Source: a virus. Taken from it: a stretch of DNA of 64,000 nt. Below, piece by piece: positions 6,852 through 14,569 of this stretch. Made by a program: the position numbers and the translations under genes. The stretch's first letter is position 1, and the number at the start of each line of letters is the position of its first letter. A model generated the notes under the pieces. That model had not been told where the DNA came from. It ran no database searches and was given only the letters and a program-made list of their open reading frames with translations. The stretch spans positions 1-64,000 of IMG/VR virus record IMGVR_UViG_3300046008_000242; one strand, given 5' to 3'.

Positions 6852-7210
6852 ATCTTATTTTTAACATATGGTAATTCGTTTAGGAACATAAGACAACATA
6901 TTCCGTGTACCAAATGCGATAATCCTGTTTCAGAATCAACAAGTTCGCCGCGTTTCCAAGCCCATATATGACGTTGTGCAGCATCAAAGTAACGCCGTTC
7001 TCCACCCTCCACATACTTCCAATTTTCTCTATCGTACTTCCTTGAACCGTACGTCAATACCTTGGCAACTTCATCTAATGTAATCGGAGGTAACAATCCA
7101 TATTCATTTTTGCCGACATCAAACTTTCTACCAATGGTGTTATCAACTTTTAACACCGTTGATTGCATGCCTTCAATTTGTTCTTTTGTTAGATTATTGA
7201 TTTGTTCCAA
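6848..7210 (-). CDS. DUF5664-type protein (dATP/dGTP diphosphohydrolase-like)
   Basis: A 120-residue helical protein. The segments GRKFDVGKNEYGLLPP, LDEVAKVLTYGSRKYDRENWKYVEGG, RYFDAAQRHIWAWKRGE and SGLSHLVHG (here ETGLSHLVHG) match the family annotated as dATP/dGTP diphosphohydrolase N-terminal or DUF5664, common in phages and thought to act on nucleotide pools; the acidic/His pattern suits metal-dependent MazG-like folds. Its last codons are duplicated at 5126-5155. Enzymatic role is inferred from family naming only. Confidence 0.85.
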   Translation of the reverse strand: MEQINNLTKEQIEGMQSTVLKVDNTIGRKFDVGKNEYGLLPPITLDEVAKVLTYGSRKYDRENWKYVEGGERRYFDAAQRHIWAWKRGELVDSETGLSHLVHGICCLMFLNELPYVKNKI

Positions 7211-7433
7211 CTTTTGCTCCTTTAATAATTTGGATATCGCCTGTTAATACATTTTGGTAAGCCATACCATATTCAACAAATTTATCTGGTTCCATATTAG
7301 ATAATCCTAATGACAATCGATTAACAGGTTCGTCATAGAATTCAATTTTACCTAGATTGGTTTCATGATTAGCAATTCTTCTGGTATCACGATTGTTAAT
7401 AGATTCAAATAAATCTAACATTTTCTGATTCAT
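7194..7433 (-). CDS. Hypothetical protein, 79 aa
   Basis: Starts MNQKMLDLFESINNRDTRR; its 3' end overlaps the start of the DUF5664-type gene by 17 bp, so translation is probably coupled. Contains a GKIEFYDEPVNRLSLGLSNMEPDKFVEYGMAYQNVLTGDIQ segment without a recognised fold. Likely an early accessory protein; function unknown. Confidence 0.7.
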   Translation of the reverse strand: MNQKMLDLFESINNRDTRRIANHETNLGKIEFYDEPVNRLSLGLSNMEPDKFVEYGMAYQNVLTGDIQIIKGAKVGTNQ

Positions 7434-7436
7434 ATT

Positions 7437-7628
7437 CTATTCCTCAATTTGTCCATGATATACAGAAATTTTAATTTTATCGCCATAATTGATTCTTCTC
7501 ATGTAACATCGTTTAACACGTTTCAAATCAATTCTGATTTTCTTCTTTGCAGGAAATCTTGGTTTCTTAATTGGGTGAGTTCCGAAAACAAATTCTAATG
7601 ATGGATGTTGTAATACATTTGATGGCAT
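7437..7628 (-). CDS. Basic hypothetical protein, 63 aa
   Basis: Start taken at 7628 (MPSNVLQHPSLEF), which follows AGAGGAACTTACC; a frame 42 bp longer exists but would overlap the upstream gene. The middle is strongly basic (KKPRFPAKKKIRIDLKRVKR), suggesting nucleic-acid contact, and the end is strand-like (KIKISVYHGQ). No family recognised. Confidence 0.65.
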   Translation of the reverse strand: MPSNVLQHPSLEFVFGTHPIKKPRFPAKKKIRIDLKRVKRCYMRRINYGDKIKISVYHGQIEE

Positions 7629-7641
7629 GGTAAGTTCCTCT

Positions 7642-8247
7642 TTAGTTTGAAATAAATTTAGATTGACCAATATATACAGTACATGATAAAGAATTCACTC
7701 TTACGATTCCTTCTTCGCGCAATTCATGTATGTTTAACTGTTCCATAAAATCTTGTTTGTAACTTGAGTAAATGTTATCAAACGACGGATATGATTTGAA
7801 TACATTATCAATTCTTGATTCGTTTTCATTGTCAAATTTAGTCATTAATACATAACAAATTCTTTCTGGATTGTTTAATGAATTGTTATATCCATTCAAT
7901 ATATGTGCAACAGAATGGACATGTTCATTTGGGACAAACACTTCGAAATCTTCATGGACAATTTCAATATGTTTATTAGATTTGTATACATTTATATTGG
8001 TATAACATTCCAAAGTGATTTTATTGTTTTCATAAACATCATATTTAGTGACACCAGAACCTAATGTTGCAACCCAACTATGATTGGTTAAGTCCACTTG
8101 TTCTTTCCATTTAGGGTTTGTTCCGATGTACATAATCTTATTGGAGATTATATTACGAACAAACACTTCATATCCTTTAGATTCAAATACAGAAACATCT
8201 TGTTCCTTCTTGAACTCTTCAAACAATTCATCTAATATATTTGGCAT
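7642..8247 (-). CDS. Hypothetical protein, 201 aa
   Basis: Starts MPNILDELFEEFKKEQD. Mixed alpha/beta with a central VYENNKITLECYTNINVYKSNKHIEIVHEDFEVFV stretch of alternating strands, then HVHSVAHILNGYN and a helical end. No catalytic motif, membrane segment or signal peptide is apparent. It is part of the early-type run between the repeat cluster and gene 45. Confidence 0.7.
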   Translation of the reverse strand: MPNILDELFEEFKKEQDVSVFESKGYEVFVRNIISNKIMYIGTNPKWKEQVDLTNHSWVATLGSGVTKYDVYENNKITLECYTNINVYKSNKHIEIVHEDFEVFVPNEHVHSVAHILNGYNNSLNNPERICYVLMTKFDNENESRIDNVFKSYPSFDNIYSSYKQDFMEQLNIHELREEGIVRVNSLSCTVYIGQSKFISN

Positions 8248-8293
8248 ATCAACCTCTTGTTAAGTTTAAACAACAAATCTATTCTACTGTAAA

Positions 8294-8698
8294 TCATTTA
8301 GAAAGTAAAGTCTTAATTTCATGAATGAAGACATCTAAATGGTTCTTTGGTATCTCTACTCCGTTACCGCTTGATTCATGGGTAATCAATAAAGTTTCTT
8401 CATTTGGTGAATTGTATATTTGGTAACTATCATAAGTCGTTCTTAATTTAACATAATTACTCTTCCTGTATATTGAAACGTTTTCAACACCTAGTCGTTC
8501 AAATTCATTTACCAGTAAGATTTCAGATTTAATATCCGAAGGTACAATTTCAATATAGACCAGTCCTTTGAAATATCCAACATCCTTATCTTTGTATCTT
8601 ATTACATTGGGATCGTTTTGATTGAATGAATAATGTAATGTTATATCTTTACATTTATCTAATTCAAGAGCAGATACAACAATCTTATCGCAAGTCAT
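8294..8698 (-). CDS. Hypothetical protein, 134 aa
   Basis: Starts MTCDKIVVSALELDKCKDITLHYSF; mostly beta-strand-like with repeated valine/isoleucine runs (YFKGLVYIEIVPSDIKSEILLV) and a short C-terminal helix. The start overlaps the end of the upstream membrane-protein gene by 14 bp. No family recognised. Confidence 0.65.
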   Translation of the reverse strand: MTCDKIVVSALELDKCKDITLHYSFNQNDPNVIRYKDKDVGYFKGLVYIEIVPSDIKSEILLVNEFERLGVENVSIYRKSNYVKLRTTYDSYQIYNSPNEETLLITHESSGNGVEIPKNHLDVFIHEIKTLLSK

Positions 8699-8858
8699 CG
8701 TCTAATCCTTCTAATACGCCAGCACACGATAAACCAACAGAACAAAGGATAATTGCATAAAATTGCCAATGGTAATAAGCTGATTCTTGGAACATAGTGG
8801 ATAATGTATATGATATTGTGGCGATAAAGAACAATTCGGCTATCTTATAACTTTTCAT
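8685..8858 (-). CDS. Small two-helix membrane protein, 57 aa
   Basis: Reads MKSYKIAELFFIATISYTL, then QFYAIILCSVGLSCAGV, and an acidic tail LEGLDDDLR. Two hydrophobic segments are long enough to span the membrane. Both ends overlap neighbouring genes by 14 bp, the signature of a coupled phage gene. Function unknown. Confidence 0.6.
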   Translation of the reverse strand: MKSYKIAELFFIATISYTLSTMFQESAYYHWQFYAIILCSVGLSCAGVLEGLDDDLR

Positions 8859-9054
8859 AAAATTCCCTTACAATAATTGTTTTGAGTTTGACATGGATTG
8901 TTTCGATCATGTCTAACATATGTTCTTCAGTCCATTCATACAGCCATTTAAAAGGAGAACAAAATAATATCGCCAAGAATGATGCAAATGCCATCGGAGA
9001 TATAATTAAAATGTAACAGATGAAATATGTTAGATATTCAAGTTTTCTTCTCAT
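8845..9054 (-). CDS. Small membrane protein, 69 aa
   Basis: Start taken at the ATG at 9054 (MRRKLEYLTYFICYILIIS), 7 bp past the previous stop; a longer frame to 9120 would run deep into the upstream gene. Residues about 8-35 are hydrophobic (YFICYILIISPMAFASFLAILF), followed by a charged helical domain. Basic N-terminus suggests N-in orientation. No homologue recognised. Confidence 0.6.
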   Translation of the reverse strand: MRRKLEYLTYFICYILIISPMAFASFLAILFCSPFKWLYEWTEEHMLDMIETIHVKLKTIIVREFYEKL

Positions 9055-9061
9055 GTTAATG

Positions 9062-9307
9062 TTACTCGAATTTAATGTTATTGTCATTAAGATACTGTAA
9101 TAATTTACATACAGATTCATCTTTACGAAATCTAATCATGTAAAAATTAACTTCATTACCATCAGAATCTTCTTCGATACCAACATATTCTTTAGAACCA
9201 TCAGGAAATGTTAATACATTAGTTGGGACACCTTGTAACGTTTCACCATTAGATAAGATGACGCCATAATCTAAGGTTTGTTGCTTGTTGAATTTCAATA
9301 ATAACAT
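9062..9307 (-). CDS. Hypothetical protein, 81 aa
   Basis: Start at 9307 because GTGGAGGAAAAATA gives a strong ribosome site; that site lies in the last codons of the upstream gene, and the ATG overlaps its TAA by one base. The product (MLLLKFNKQQTLDYGVILS) is strand-rich with an acidic loop EEDSDGNEV and an FYMIRFRKDE segment. Unknown function. Confidence 0.7.
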   Translation of the reverse strand: MLLLKFNKQQTLDYGVILSNGETLQGVPTNVLTFPDGSKEYVGIEEDSDGNEVNFYMIRFRKDESVCKLLQYLNDNNIKFE

Positions 9308-9507
9308 TATTTTTCCTCCACACATTTAATATAACTGATAGAACGTTGAAATTTATTCGACATTCCTTTGTTCCAACTAGATACCTTACGTTGGACGGAC
9401 GACAACTCTGTTTTACATTCAGATAACTTATTAAAATGTTTAATGTTGACAACAGTTGTTTGTTGAGTCAATACATTTATGATGATGTATATTAGAGCGA
9501 TTTTCAT
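9307..9507 (-). CDS. Small protein with N-terminal membrane segment, 66 aa
   Basis: Reads MKIALIYIIINVLTQQTTVV, a plausible uncleaved signal anchor, then a charged soluble tail ending CVEEK. Its last codons carry the ribosome site of the next gene. It is the first gene downstream of the repeat cluster, so it may be transcribed from within or beyond the 9.5 kb intergenic region. Confidence 0.6.
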   Translation of the reverse strand: MKIALIYIIINVLTQQTTVVNIKHFNKLSECKTELSSVQRKVSSWNKGMSNKFQRSISYIKCVEEK

Positions 9508-9580
9508 GTTAACCTCATTTGTTTCGTTAATGATGGGATAATTCTAAATGTAATTTGTATCTTAATAAAGGAATAAGTCC

Positions 9581-9915
9581 TGTATAATAAAGTCGAGGAA
9601 TACACTAGAATATAATAAAGTAATATTAAATGGCATTTAGAACATAACTCAAAGGATCGACATAGTCTATCATAATGGAGTTTCTCGAGAAAGGCAAGAA
9701 GTATCTTTCGTTGTATAATTCATGTTCGACGGATAAGACGTCTATTGGGATATCTTAATCATCGAAGGAATTATCTTAAGATTGTTTCGATGTGTCGAAT
9801 TATCTTAAGATGGATATAATTGTTGAATATGGAACGTAAATTTTACATGACATAGAGTTGATTGGATGATATACAGAACGTTCCACTATAGTGGATTATT
9901 GGACAAATAATGAGG
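9581..9915 (-). repeat. Dispersed intergenic repeat, unit A
   Basis: First of eight related ~330-bp units. Conserved blocks in plus-strand reading: TGTATAATAAAGTCGAGG at the left edge, CATAACTCAAAGGATCGACA near 9645, paired ATCGAAGG/TTTCGAT motifs in the middle, CATGACATAGAGTTGATTGG near 9850, and CCACTATAGTGG followed by GGACAAATAATG at the right edge. No ORF. Strand is tentative, taken from the terminators that follow sister units. Confidence 0.85.
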
Positions 9916-9944
9916 AATATACATTATATTCTATATGAATACAA

Positions 9945-10276
9945 ATAATAAAGTCGAGGAATACACTAGAAACAATGAGTAATAATTAAAACCAATTAAT
10001 GAACCTAACTCAAAGTGTCGACATAGTCTACTATAACGATGTTTTGTCGAAAAGTCAAGAGTTATTCGATTGTTGTATAATTCACATTCGATGATTAAGA
10101 TTACTCTTTCGATACAATAAACATCGAAAGAAACATCTTAAGACTCTTTCGATATGTTATATTACAGTAGACATCCATATTTGGACTATATGCAACGTTT
10201 ATTTTACATGATGTAGAGTTGATTGGAATGTATATTAAAGATTCCATTAAGATTGATTATTGGACAAATAACAGAT
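9945..10276 (-). repeat. Dispersed intergenic repeat, unit B
   Basis: Same block order as unit A: AATAAAGTCGAGGAATACAC, CTAACTCAAAGTGTCGACAT, CTTTCGAT paired with ATCGAAAG (8-bp arms), CATGATGTAGAGTTGATTGG, ATTATTGGACAAATAA. The sequence right of it to 10320 is nearly identical to that next to unit F 30 kb away. No coding frame of note. Confidence 0.85.
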
Positions 10277-10319
10277 GGTTTAATGTTTATTCTTAGATGA
10301 ATAATGATAAATTGTATCC

Positions 10320-10360
10320 AATAAAAATCCCGAAGGAACTTTTGGTTCTCAACGGGATCG
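10320..10360 (-). terminator. Terminator following unit C
   Basis: Inverted repeat ATCCCG (10327-10332) / CGGGAT (10353-10358) with an inner GAAC/GTTC pairing; on the minus strand it ends in TTTTTATTGG. Near-identical to the one at 40290-40333 on the opposite strand. Confidence 0.8.
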
Positions 10361-10409
10361 AAAGATTTTATATGGGAAAATTGATGTAAATGAATGACTA
10401 AGTTATGTT

Positions 10410-10750
10410 AAAATAAGAATATAGAAGACACTAGAATATAATAAAGTAATATTAAAACCACCTAATGGATATAACTCAAAGGATAGACTATGTCGATCAT
10501 AGTGGAGTTTCTATGTTTTCGAAAGGACTCCGAGACGATGTATATTACATACTCGATGTCTAAGATGATTCTTTCGATACCAATAACATCGAAGGGTTCA
10601 TCTTAATAATGTTTCGATATGTTGGATTAACAATAGGTGTCTATATTTGGAGTTTAAACAACGTTAAAAATGTATGACATAGAGTTGATTGCTCCGTATA
10701 TTAAAGATTCCACTAGAGTCCATTAACGAGCAAATAATGGATGTTATAAG
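10410..10750 (-). repeat. Dispersed intergenic repeat, unit C
   Basis: Carries the shared blocks (ATAACTCAAAGG, TCGATACCAATAACATCGAA, GTATGACATAGAGTTGATTG, CCACTAGAGTCCATTAACGA). Distinctive: the 17-bp core at 10482-10498 (GATAGACTATGTCGATC) is exactly inverted relative to the other units. On the minus strand it lies between two terminators (10762-10802 and 10320-10360), so if transcribed it would be an independent ~400-nt RNA. Confidence 0.85.
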
Positions 10751-10761
10751 AAACCTTTAAG

Positions 10762-10802
10762 CAATAAAAATCCTCAACCAACTTTCCAGTCAATTGAGGA
10801 TT
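10762..10802 (-). terminator. Terminator of the HNH/AP2-type gene
   Basis: TCCTCAA (10771-10777) / TTGAGGA (10794-10800) arms; on the minus strand the stem is followed by TTTTTATTGC. It directly follows the stop at 10810. Confidence 0.85.
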
Positions 10803-10809
10803 CATATGT

Positions 10810-11481
10810 TTAATTGTGGGATTCAGCTAATTCTCTCAACAGAGATAATCCATATTCAAATTTGGTCATAACCTTAACCGGTTCTACCATGACAACGGGA
10901 TCCAATTGTAGATTGATTGGTTTATCCGAATCTTTCAACCATCTACTATTTGCTTCGAAGTAATATCCTTTCTTATCTTTAGATTCCACCTTAATGTTAT
11001 TGGTTCCATCGTTATTAAATCCTTCATGTAATCTTGCTCTTGTTTCCTTCAACCATTGAATTGCTTGTTCCTTCTCATCAAGTTTAAAGATCTTCTGAGT
11101 TGGAACCCTGTTAATTGAAACTCTGGCAACATAGAATCCTCTCTTGTCTAATGATAACCCTTTGATTCCAGTTGTTGAATTCTTACTCAATTTTGAATTC
11201 ATCTTATTCTGTTGTCTAGTTGCTTCTCTTAGATTATCCCAACGTAAATCTGACTGATTGTTATTTTTGAAGTCGATTTCATGTTCAGGAAATTTGCCTG
11301 TCATATAAAGCCAAGCCAGACGATGAGCAAGATAAGATGTTCCGTCGATATTGATTTTGGTGTATCCAGTTCTTTTGTCAACAGACCCTTTACGTTTTCT
11401 ATCCAATTTACCAACGATAACGCCAGCTTCTGGTTTGTATTCAAATCTTGCTCTAAATTGTCCTGCCATTAAAATTGCCAT
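10810..11481 (-). CDS. HNH endonuclease with AP2-like DNA-binding region
   Basis: A 223-residue homing-type nuclease. N-terminal HNH_3-like part: KINIDGTSYLAHRLAWLYMTGKFPEHEIDFKNNNQSDLRWDNLREATRQQN, with the characteristic HRLAW, N-N and LR-AT positions (here HEIDFKN, where the usual HIDH is partly altered, so activity is uncertain). Then an AP2-like stretch: TGIKGLSLDKRGFYVARVSIN followed by RVPTQKIFKLDEKEQAIQWLKETRARLH. The C-terminal ~60 residues are unassigned. It has its own CTTTCG/TATAAT promoter and terminator and sits between repeat units C and D. Confidence 0.88.
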   Translation of the reverse strand: MAILMAGQFRARFEYKPEAGVIVGKLDRKRKGSVDKRTGYTKINIDGTSYLAHRLAWLYMTGKFPEHEIDFKNNNQSDLRWDNLREATRQQNKMNSKLSKNSTTGIKGLSLDKRGFYVARVSINRVPTQKIFKLDEKEQAIQWLKETRARLHEGFNNDGTNNIKVESKDKKGYYFEANSRWLKDSDKPINLQLDPVVMVEPVKVMTKFEYGLSLLRELAESHN

Positions 11482-11511
11482 GTTTAAATCCTCTAGTAGT
11501 TAAAGATTTCT

Positions 11512-11540
11512 ATTATATGTTTTAAATTCAAGTTCGAAAG
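11512..11540 (-). promoter_or_regulatory. CTTTCG-17-TATAAT promoter of the HNH/AP2-type gene
   Basis: Minus strand: CTTTCG (11535-11540), 17 bp, TATAAT (11512-11517), about 30 bp before the ATG at 11481. One of six matching sites in this window. Confidence 0.7.
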
Positions 11541-11549
11541 ATAAATCTT

Positions 11550-11592
11550 ATCCAATAAAAATCCAGATTGAGTTTTGACTCTTTCTGGATCG
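11550..11592 (-). terminator. Terminator following unit D
   Basis: ATCCAGA (11561-11567) / TCTGGAT (11584-11590) with inner GAGT/ACTC; followed on the minus strand by TTTTTATTGG. It separates unit D from the promoter of the HNH/AP2-type gene. Confidence 0.8.
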
Positions 11593-11647
11593 AAGGATTT
11601 TATATGGGAATATGTTGTAAATGATAGTCTTAATATGATTAGTTAAT

Positions 11648-11967
11648 GTATAATAAGAGTCTAGATAACAATATAGTAATATTAAGTGACCTAAAGAACA
11701 TAACTCAAAGGATCGACATAGTCTATCATAGTGGAGTTTCTACCATTTCGAAAGGAGTTTAAGACGTTGATAGATACACATTCGATGTTAGATATTACTA
11801 TTTCGATACCAATAACATCGAAGGAATCATCTTAATACTGTTTCGATACTGAGGTGTCTGTAATTGCTCACCACTGCTCGTTTAAATTGTATGACATAGA
11901 GTTGATTGGGTTGTATATTAAAGATTCCACTAGAACCAATTAACGAGCAAATAATGGATGTTATATG
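11648..11967 (-). repeat. Dispersed intergenic repeat, unit D
   Basis: Blocks: ATGTATAATAAGAGTC, ACATAACTCAAAGGATCGAC, TTTCGATACCAATAACATCG, GTATGACATAGAGTTGATTG, ATTAACGAGCAAATAATGGA. It lies between terminators 11980-12018 and 11550-11592 with no gene in between, so it is a free-standing element. GCTCGTTTAAATTG near 11880 can pair with CAATTAACGAGC near 11940, a long-range stem. Confidence 0.85.
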
Positions 11968-11979
11968 AAACCTTTACGC

Positions 11980-12018
11980 AATAAAAATCCTCAACCAACT
12001 TTCCAGTCAATTGAGGAT
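11980..12018 (-). terminator. Terminator of the 12030-12317 gene
   Basis: TCCTCAA / TTGAGGA arms (11989-11995 / 12011-12017), T-rich tail TTTTTATTGC on the minus strand. The hairpin is nearly identical to 10762-10802. Confidence 0.8.
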
Positions 12019-12029
12019 GCTTTATTATT

Positions 12030-12317
12030 TTACTTCCAATCTTTTTCAATAATAGATTGAGCGTCGCTTTTAGTTGATGAATCCGGTAAAGAAGTTATTT
12101 TTTTCCATAATTCTTTAGCTTTAACCATTTTTGGATCTTTACTGGTGACGTCTTTACCAATACCTAACAATGTTTGGAATTTATGCTCGGATTCAAAATC
12201 GTTAGATTCCGCACCAAATGCAATTGATGCTGCTTTCTTAATATCAACACCTTCGACCAATTGTTTACCAGCAAATTCTTCCATTACCAATGCTTGAAAT
12301 TCTTTAAATGTACTCAT
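12030..12317 (-). CDS. Hypothetical protein, 95 aa
   Basis: Start at 12317 (MSTFKEFQALVMEEFAG), preceded by AAGGAAACAAAC; a frame 24 bp longer lacks a better site. The product is helical and charged, with GVDIKKAASIAFGAES and KAKELWKKITSLPDSSTKSDA stretches. It has a dedicated promoter (12399-12427) and terminator, so it is a monocistronic unit. No family recognised. Confidence 0.7.
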   Translation of the reverse strand: MSTFKEFQALVMEEFAGKQLVEGVDIKKAASIAFGAESNDFESEHKFQTLLGIGKDVTSKDPKMVKAKELWKKITSLPDSSTKSDAQSIIEKDWK

Positions 12318-12398
12318 GTTTGTTTCCTTAGTTTGTGTCATTTCTGACGTTAATTTTAAATAAGATTCAATCTTATTTATTGCGTTAAATTCAATTCT

Positions 12399-12427
12399 AT
12401 TATAATCGATTAAGATTATATCGAAAG
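12399..12427 (-). promoter_or_regulatory. CTTTCG-17-TATAAT promoter of the 12030-12317 gene
   Basis: CTTTCG (12422-12427), 17-bp spacer, TATAAT (12399-12404) on the minus strand, overlapping the end of the small ORF 12416-12595. Confidence 0.7.
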
Positions 12428-12595
12428 ACTTTTAATGTATTTATTAAATCTATCTTCATGTATCTGATTATAACAGTAATAACATTTCCAATATCCATTG
12501 AAGATTCCTTTCCTCAATCTATGATATTCTAATGCGTCTGGTCTAATCGATCTACATTCATCTAATGTCTTAAACAAGTAATTTCGATTATCCAT
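12416..12595 (-). CDS. Small cysteine-containing protein, 59 aa
   Basis: Reads MDNRNYLFKTLDECRSIRPD and later GYWKCYYCYNQIHEDRF; the CYYC pair with nearby His could bind zinc, though a second pair is not obvious. The ATG overlaps the last codons of gene 52. The 3' end contains the promoter of the next gene. Similar short ORFs follow topoisomerase genes in other phages only by analogy; function unknown. Confidence 0.55.
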   Translation of the reverse strand: MDNRNYLFKTLDECRSIRPDALEYHRLRKGIFNGYWKCYYCYNQIHEDRFNKYIKSLSI

Positions 12596-13898
12596 ATACG
12601 TTTAATTCATTCAATTCCTTAATATACATCTTGACTGCGGTTGTCTTAGACAAAGTCGAAATCTCCTTATTCAGTTTATCGATATACAAATCCAACTTCT
12701 TAATATCATCCGCAGTCAAATTGTAAATTCTAATCTGTAACAATTCATCAACATTCTCAAATCCTTCAAACATCAATAATGATTCAAGTTCCTTCTTTGA
12801 TTTACTTGAGAACATCTTAGCATTTTCAATATAGAATTGGATAAATCGTTTCTTCTCAACAGACCAATTCAAATCATCTGTCAACATTTCTAATTGCTTG
12901 ATACGTCGTTCATCGTACTTCTTCAATCTAAAATCAACAAAATGTTTAACAATATCTTGAGTGGTTCCAAACACCTTAATCTTACCATTTTCATCCCATA
13001 ACGTTAAGTTCTGGGACATTGGTGATTCTAATTTGAATTTCTTGATAATCTCTTCATGAGATAATTTGTCGATTGGTTTGGTTGTTGTAATAAGGAAGTC
13101 GAATGATTCTTCGGTTGATGTATTCTTGAAATCTTTGATAAATCCATCATCTTGTAATTTAAACAGATGTTTCTTATACGTATCATTGAACATTCCAATA
13201 GGAAGTTCCGTTACATGAATCTTAGTTGGTGATATAATTTCATAACAACCTGTTACAAGGAATTTGGATTCATCCTTTCTAATAGTTCCTCTGAATCCTT
13301 TATACCATGGGAGTAATTCTTCTGGTTGTCTGTTTTCCAAGATGGAAAGGATGTTCTGTTTGATATCATCAGGATTGTAATTTAAGATAGTTGACGCAAA
13401 TCCTGTGCCAACACCAGTTGCTCCGTTGATTAGAACATTTGGTAAGATTGGAATGTAATATCTAGGTTCAATTGATTCACCATCATCTTTTAGAAATTCT
13501 AGGATGACATCATCTTCCTTCTTGAATATCTTACGGAAGACTGATGAGAATTCAGTGAAGATATATCTTGGAGCAGCGGATTCTTTATCAAGTCTTGACC
13601 CAAATTGTCCGTTTGGTAGTAAGTAATTAACATTATTAGACCCTGGATAATTTCTAGCCATGCCAACCAAAGTTGTGTTAAGACTGTCTTCGCCGTGATG
13701 GTAGTTGGAAACTGATGCAATTGAACCAGAAAGTTGCACCACTTTTGCTTCACCAGAGTTCTCGCCGCGTTTAATCATACCATAGATACATTTACGTTGA
13801 GACACTTTGAATCCGTCGATTACGTTTGGAATAGACCGTTGGCAATCATAAATTGAAAAATGGATGAATTCGTCATTGAAAAATTGTTGCACTTTCAT
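12588..13898 (-). CDS. 52: DNA topoisomerase II medium subunit gp52
   Basis: 436 residues, close to T4 gp52 (442). It is the breakage-reunion subunit of the phage type II topoisomerase: start MKVQQFFNDEFIHFSIYDCQRSIPNVIDGFK, QRKCIYGM, the SGSIASVSNYHHGE box, and the catalytic tyrosine Tyr112 in SAAPRYIF. A VGTGFASTILNYNPDDI segment and a coiled-coil-rich C-terminal tower follow. It partners with the gp39 product encoded upstream in the same direction. Confidence 0.96.
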   Translation of the reverse strand: MKVQQFFNDEFIHFSIYDCQRSIPNVIDGFKVSQRKCIYGMIKRGENSGEAKVVQLSGSIASVSNYHHGEDSLNTTLVGMARNYPGSNNVNYLLPNGQFGSRLDKESAAPRYIFTEFSSVFRKIFKKEDDVILEFLKDDGESIEPRYYIPILPNVLINGATGVGTGFASTILNYNPDDIKQNILSILENRQPEELLPWYKGFRGTIRKDESKFLVTGCYEIISPTKIHVTELPIGMFNDTYKKHLFKLQDDGFIKDFKNTSTEESFDFLITTTKPIDKLSHEEIIKKFKLESPMSQNLTLWDENGKIKVFGTTQDIVKHFVDFRLKKYDERRIKQLEMLTDDLNWSVEKKRFIQFYIENAKMFSSKSKKELESLLMFEGFENVDELLQIRIYNLTADDIKKLDLYIDKLNKEISTLSKTTAVKMYIKELNELNVYG

Positions 13899-13906
13899 AT
13901 TTTATC

Positions 13907-14512
13907 CTAAATTACCTTAGAAGAAATTACCATACGTTTCATTAAATGTTTATTTGTTTCGCCCCATATATTAGAAGTTTGTTTAAAATCTTTCCAATGT
14001 TCTGGAGATTTCATCTCAATAAGTTCTTTTGTCTGGAAATCGAAGAAATAAATGTTTAATTCTTTGGCAAAAGCCTTGCTGATACATTTTTCCCAAAATC
14101 GTTTACCATCAAAACTTTGTTCAGAATCTGTGACAATAGTTTTAAAAACAGGTAACAGATATTCAAATAACATTTTAGCAGGAATTCCGTCTAGGTATAA
14201 CTCATCAGGACTAGCCCAAACCGCAGATTGCCAAACGTATTGACCTCCAAGTTGTTTCTTATTATCAACTTTGTAAATCATATTATATGTAATCTGTTGG
14301 ATTTTGTCATCTAAACAGAAATAATTACCACCAGATTTATACATAGATGCGTGTTCATTGATTTTAAAAATCAATTTCTTATGTCTATCTCGTTTCATCT
14401 CAAGATAAAATTCCTTATTACTATTCTTATCTTCTAATTCCACTGGACTCCAATGACCAATCAATTTTGGCATCTCATTTAAAACCTCAACATATTCGCT
14501 AAACGATGACAT
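13907..14512 (-). CDS. Hypothetical protein, 201 aa
   Basis: Lies between gene 52 and the C-terminal part of 39. Starts MSSFSEYVEVLNEMPKLIGHWSP; contains YLEMKRDRHKKLIFKIN and GGQYVWQSAVWASPDELYLDGIPAKMLFEYLLPVF. Aromatic-rich, no signal peptide or clear catalytic motif. A CTTTTA-18-TATAAT sequence just upstream (about 14537-14566) may be its promoter. Function unknown. Confidence 0.7.
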   Translation of the reverse strand: MSSFSEYVEVLNEMPKLIGHWSPVELEDKNSNKEFYLEMKRDRHKKLIFKINEHASMYKSGGNYFCLDDKIQQITYNMIYKVDNKKQLGGQYVWQSAVWASPDELYLDGIPAKMLFEYLLPVFKTIVTDSEQSFDGKRFWEKCISKAFAKELNIYFFDFQTKELIEMKSPEHWKDFKQTSNIWGETNKHLMKRMVISSKVI

Positions 14513-14569
14513 ATTATTCTCCTTTTTATTTCAATTATATTCTTTATTCTTTTCATTTAAAAGATATTT

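Larger units (their letters stand above)
6462..6877. repeat. Duplication copy 2: gene 45 start and promoter, expanded
   Basis: Recognisable blocks in the same order as copy 1: gene 45 start (6462-6500), leader to about 6540, then the tRNA insert, the TCAAATGTTTTT block near 6670, the 11-bp-palindrome insert (6731-6820), and the promoter with the tail of the 6848-7210 gene. So two inserts distinguish it from copy 1, or copy 1 lost both. This is probably the ancestral junction, since here the downstream gene is intact. Confidence 0.75.

Noticed and set aside
9510-10800. Replication origin
   Set aside because: AT-rich and repeat-rich, but no clear iteron or primase-site pattern; cannot be supported from sequence alone.
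9581-12020. CRISPR-like array
   Set aside because: Repeats are ~330 bp with variable content and no regular short repeat/spacer pattern; no cas genes nearby.
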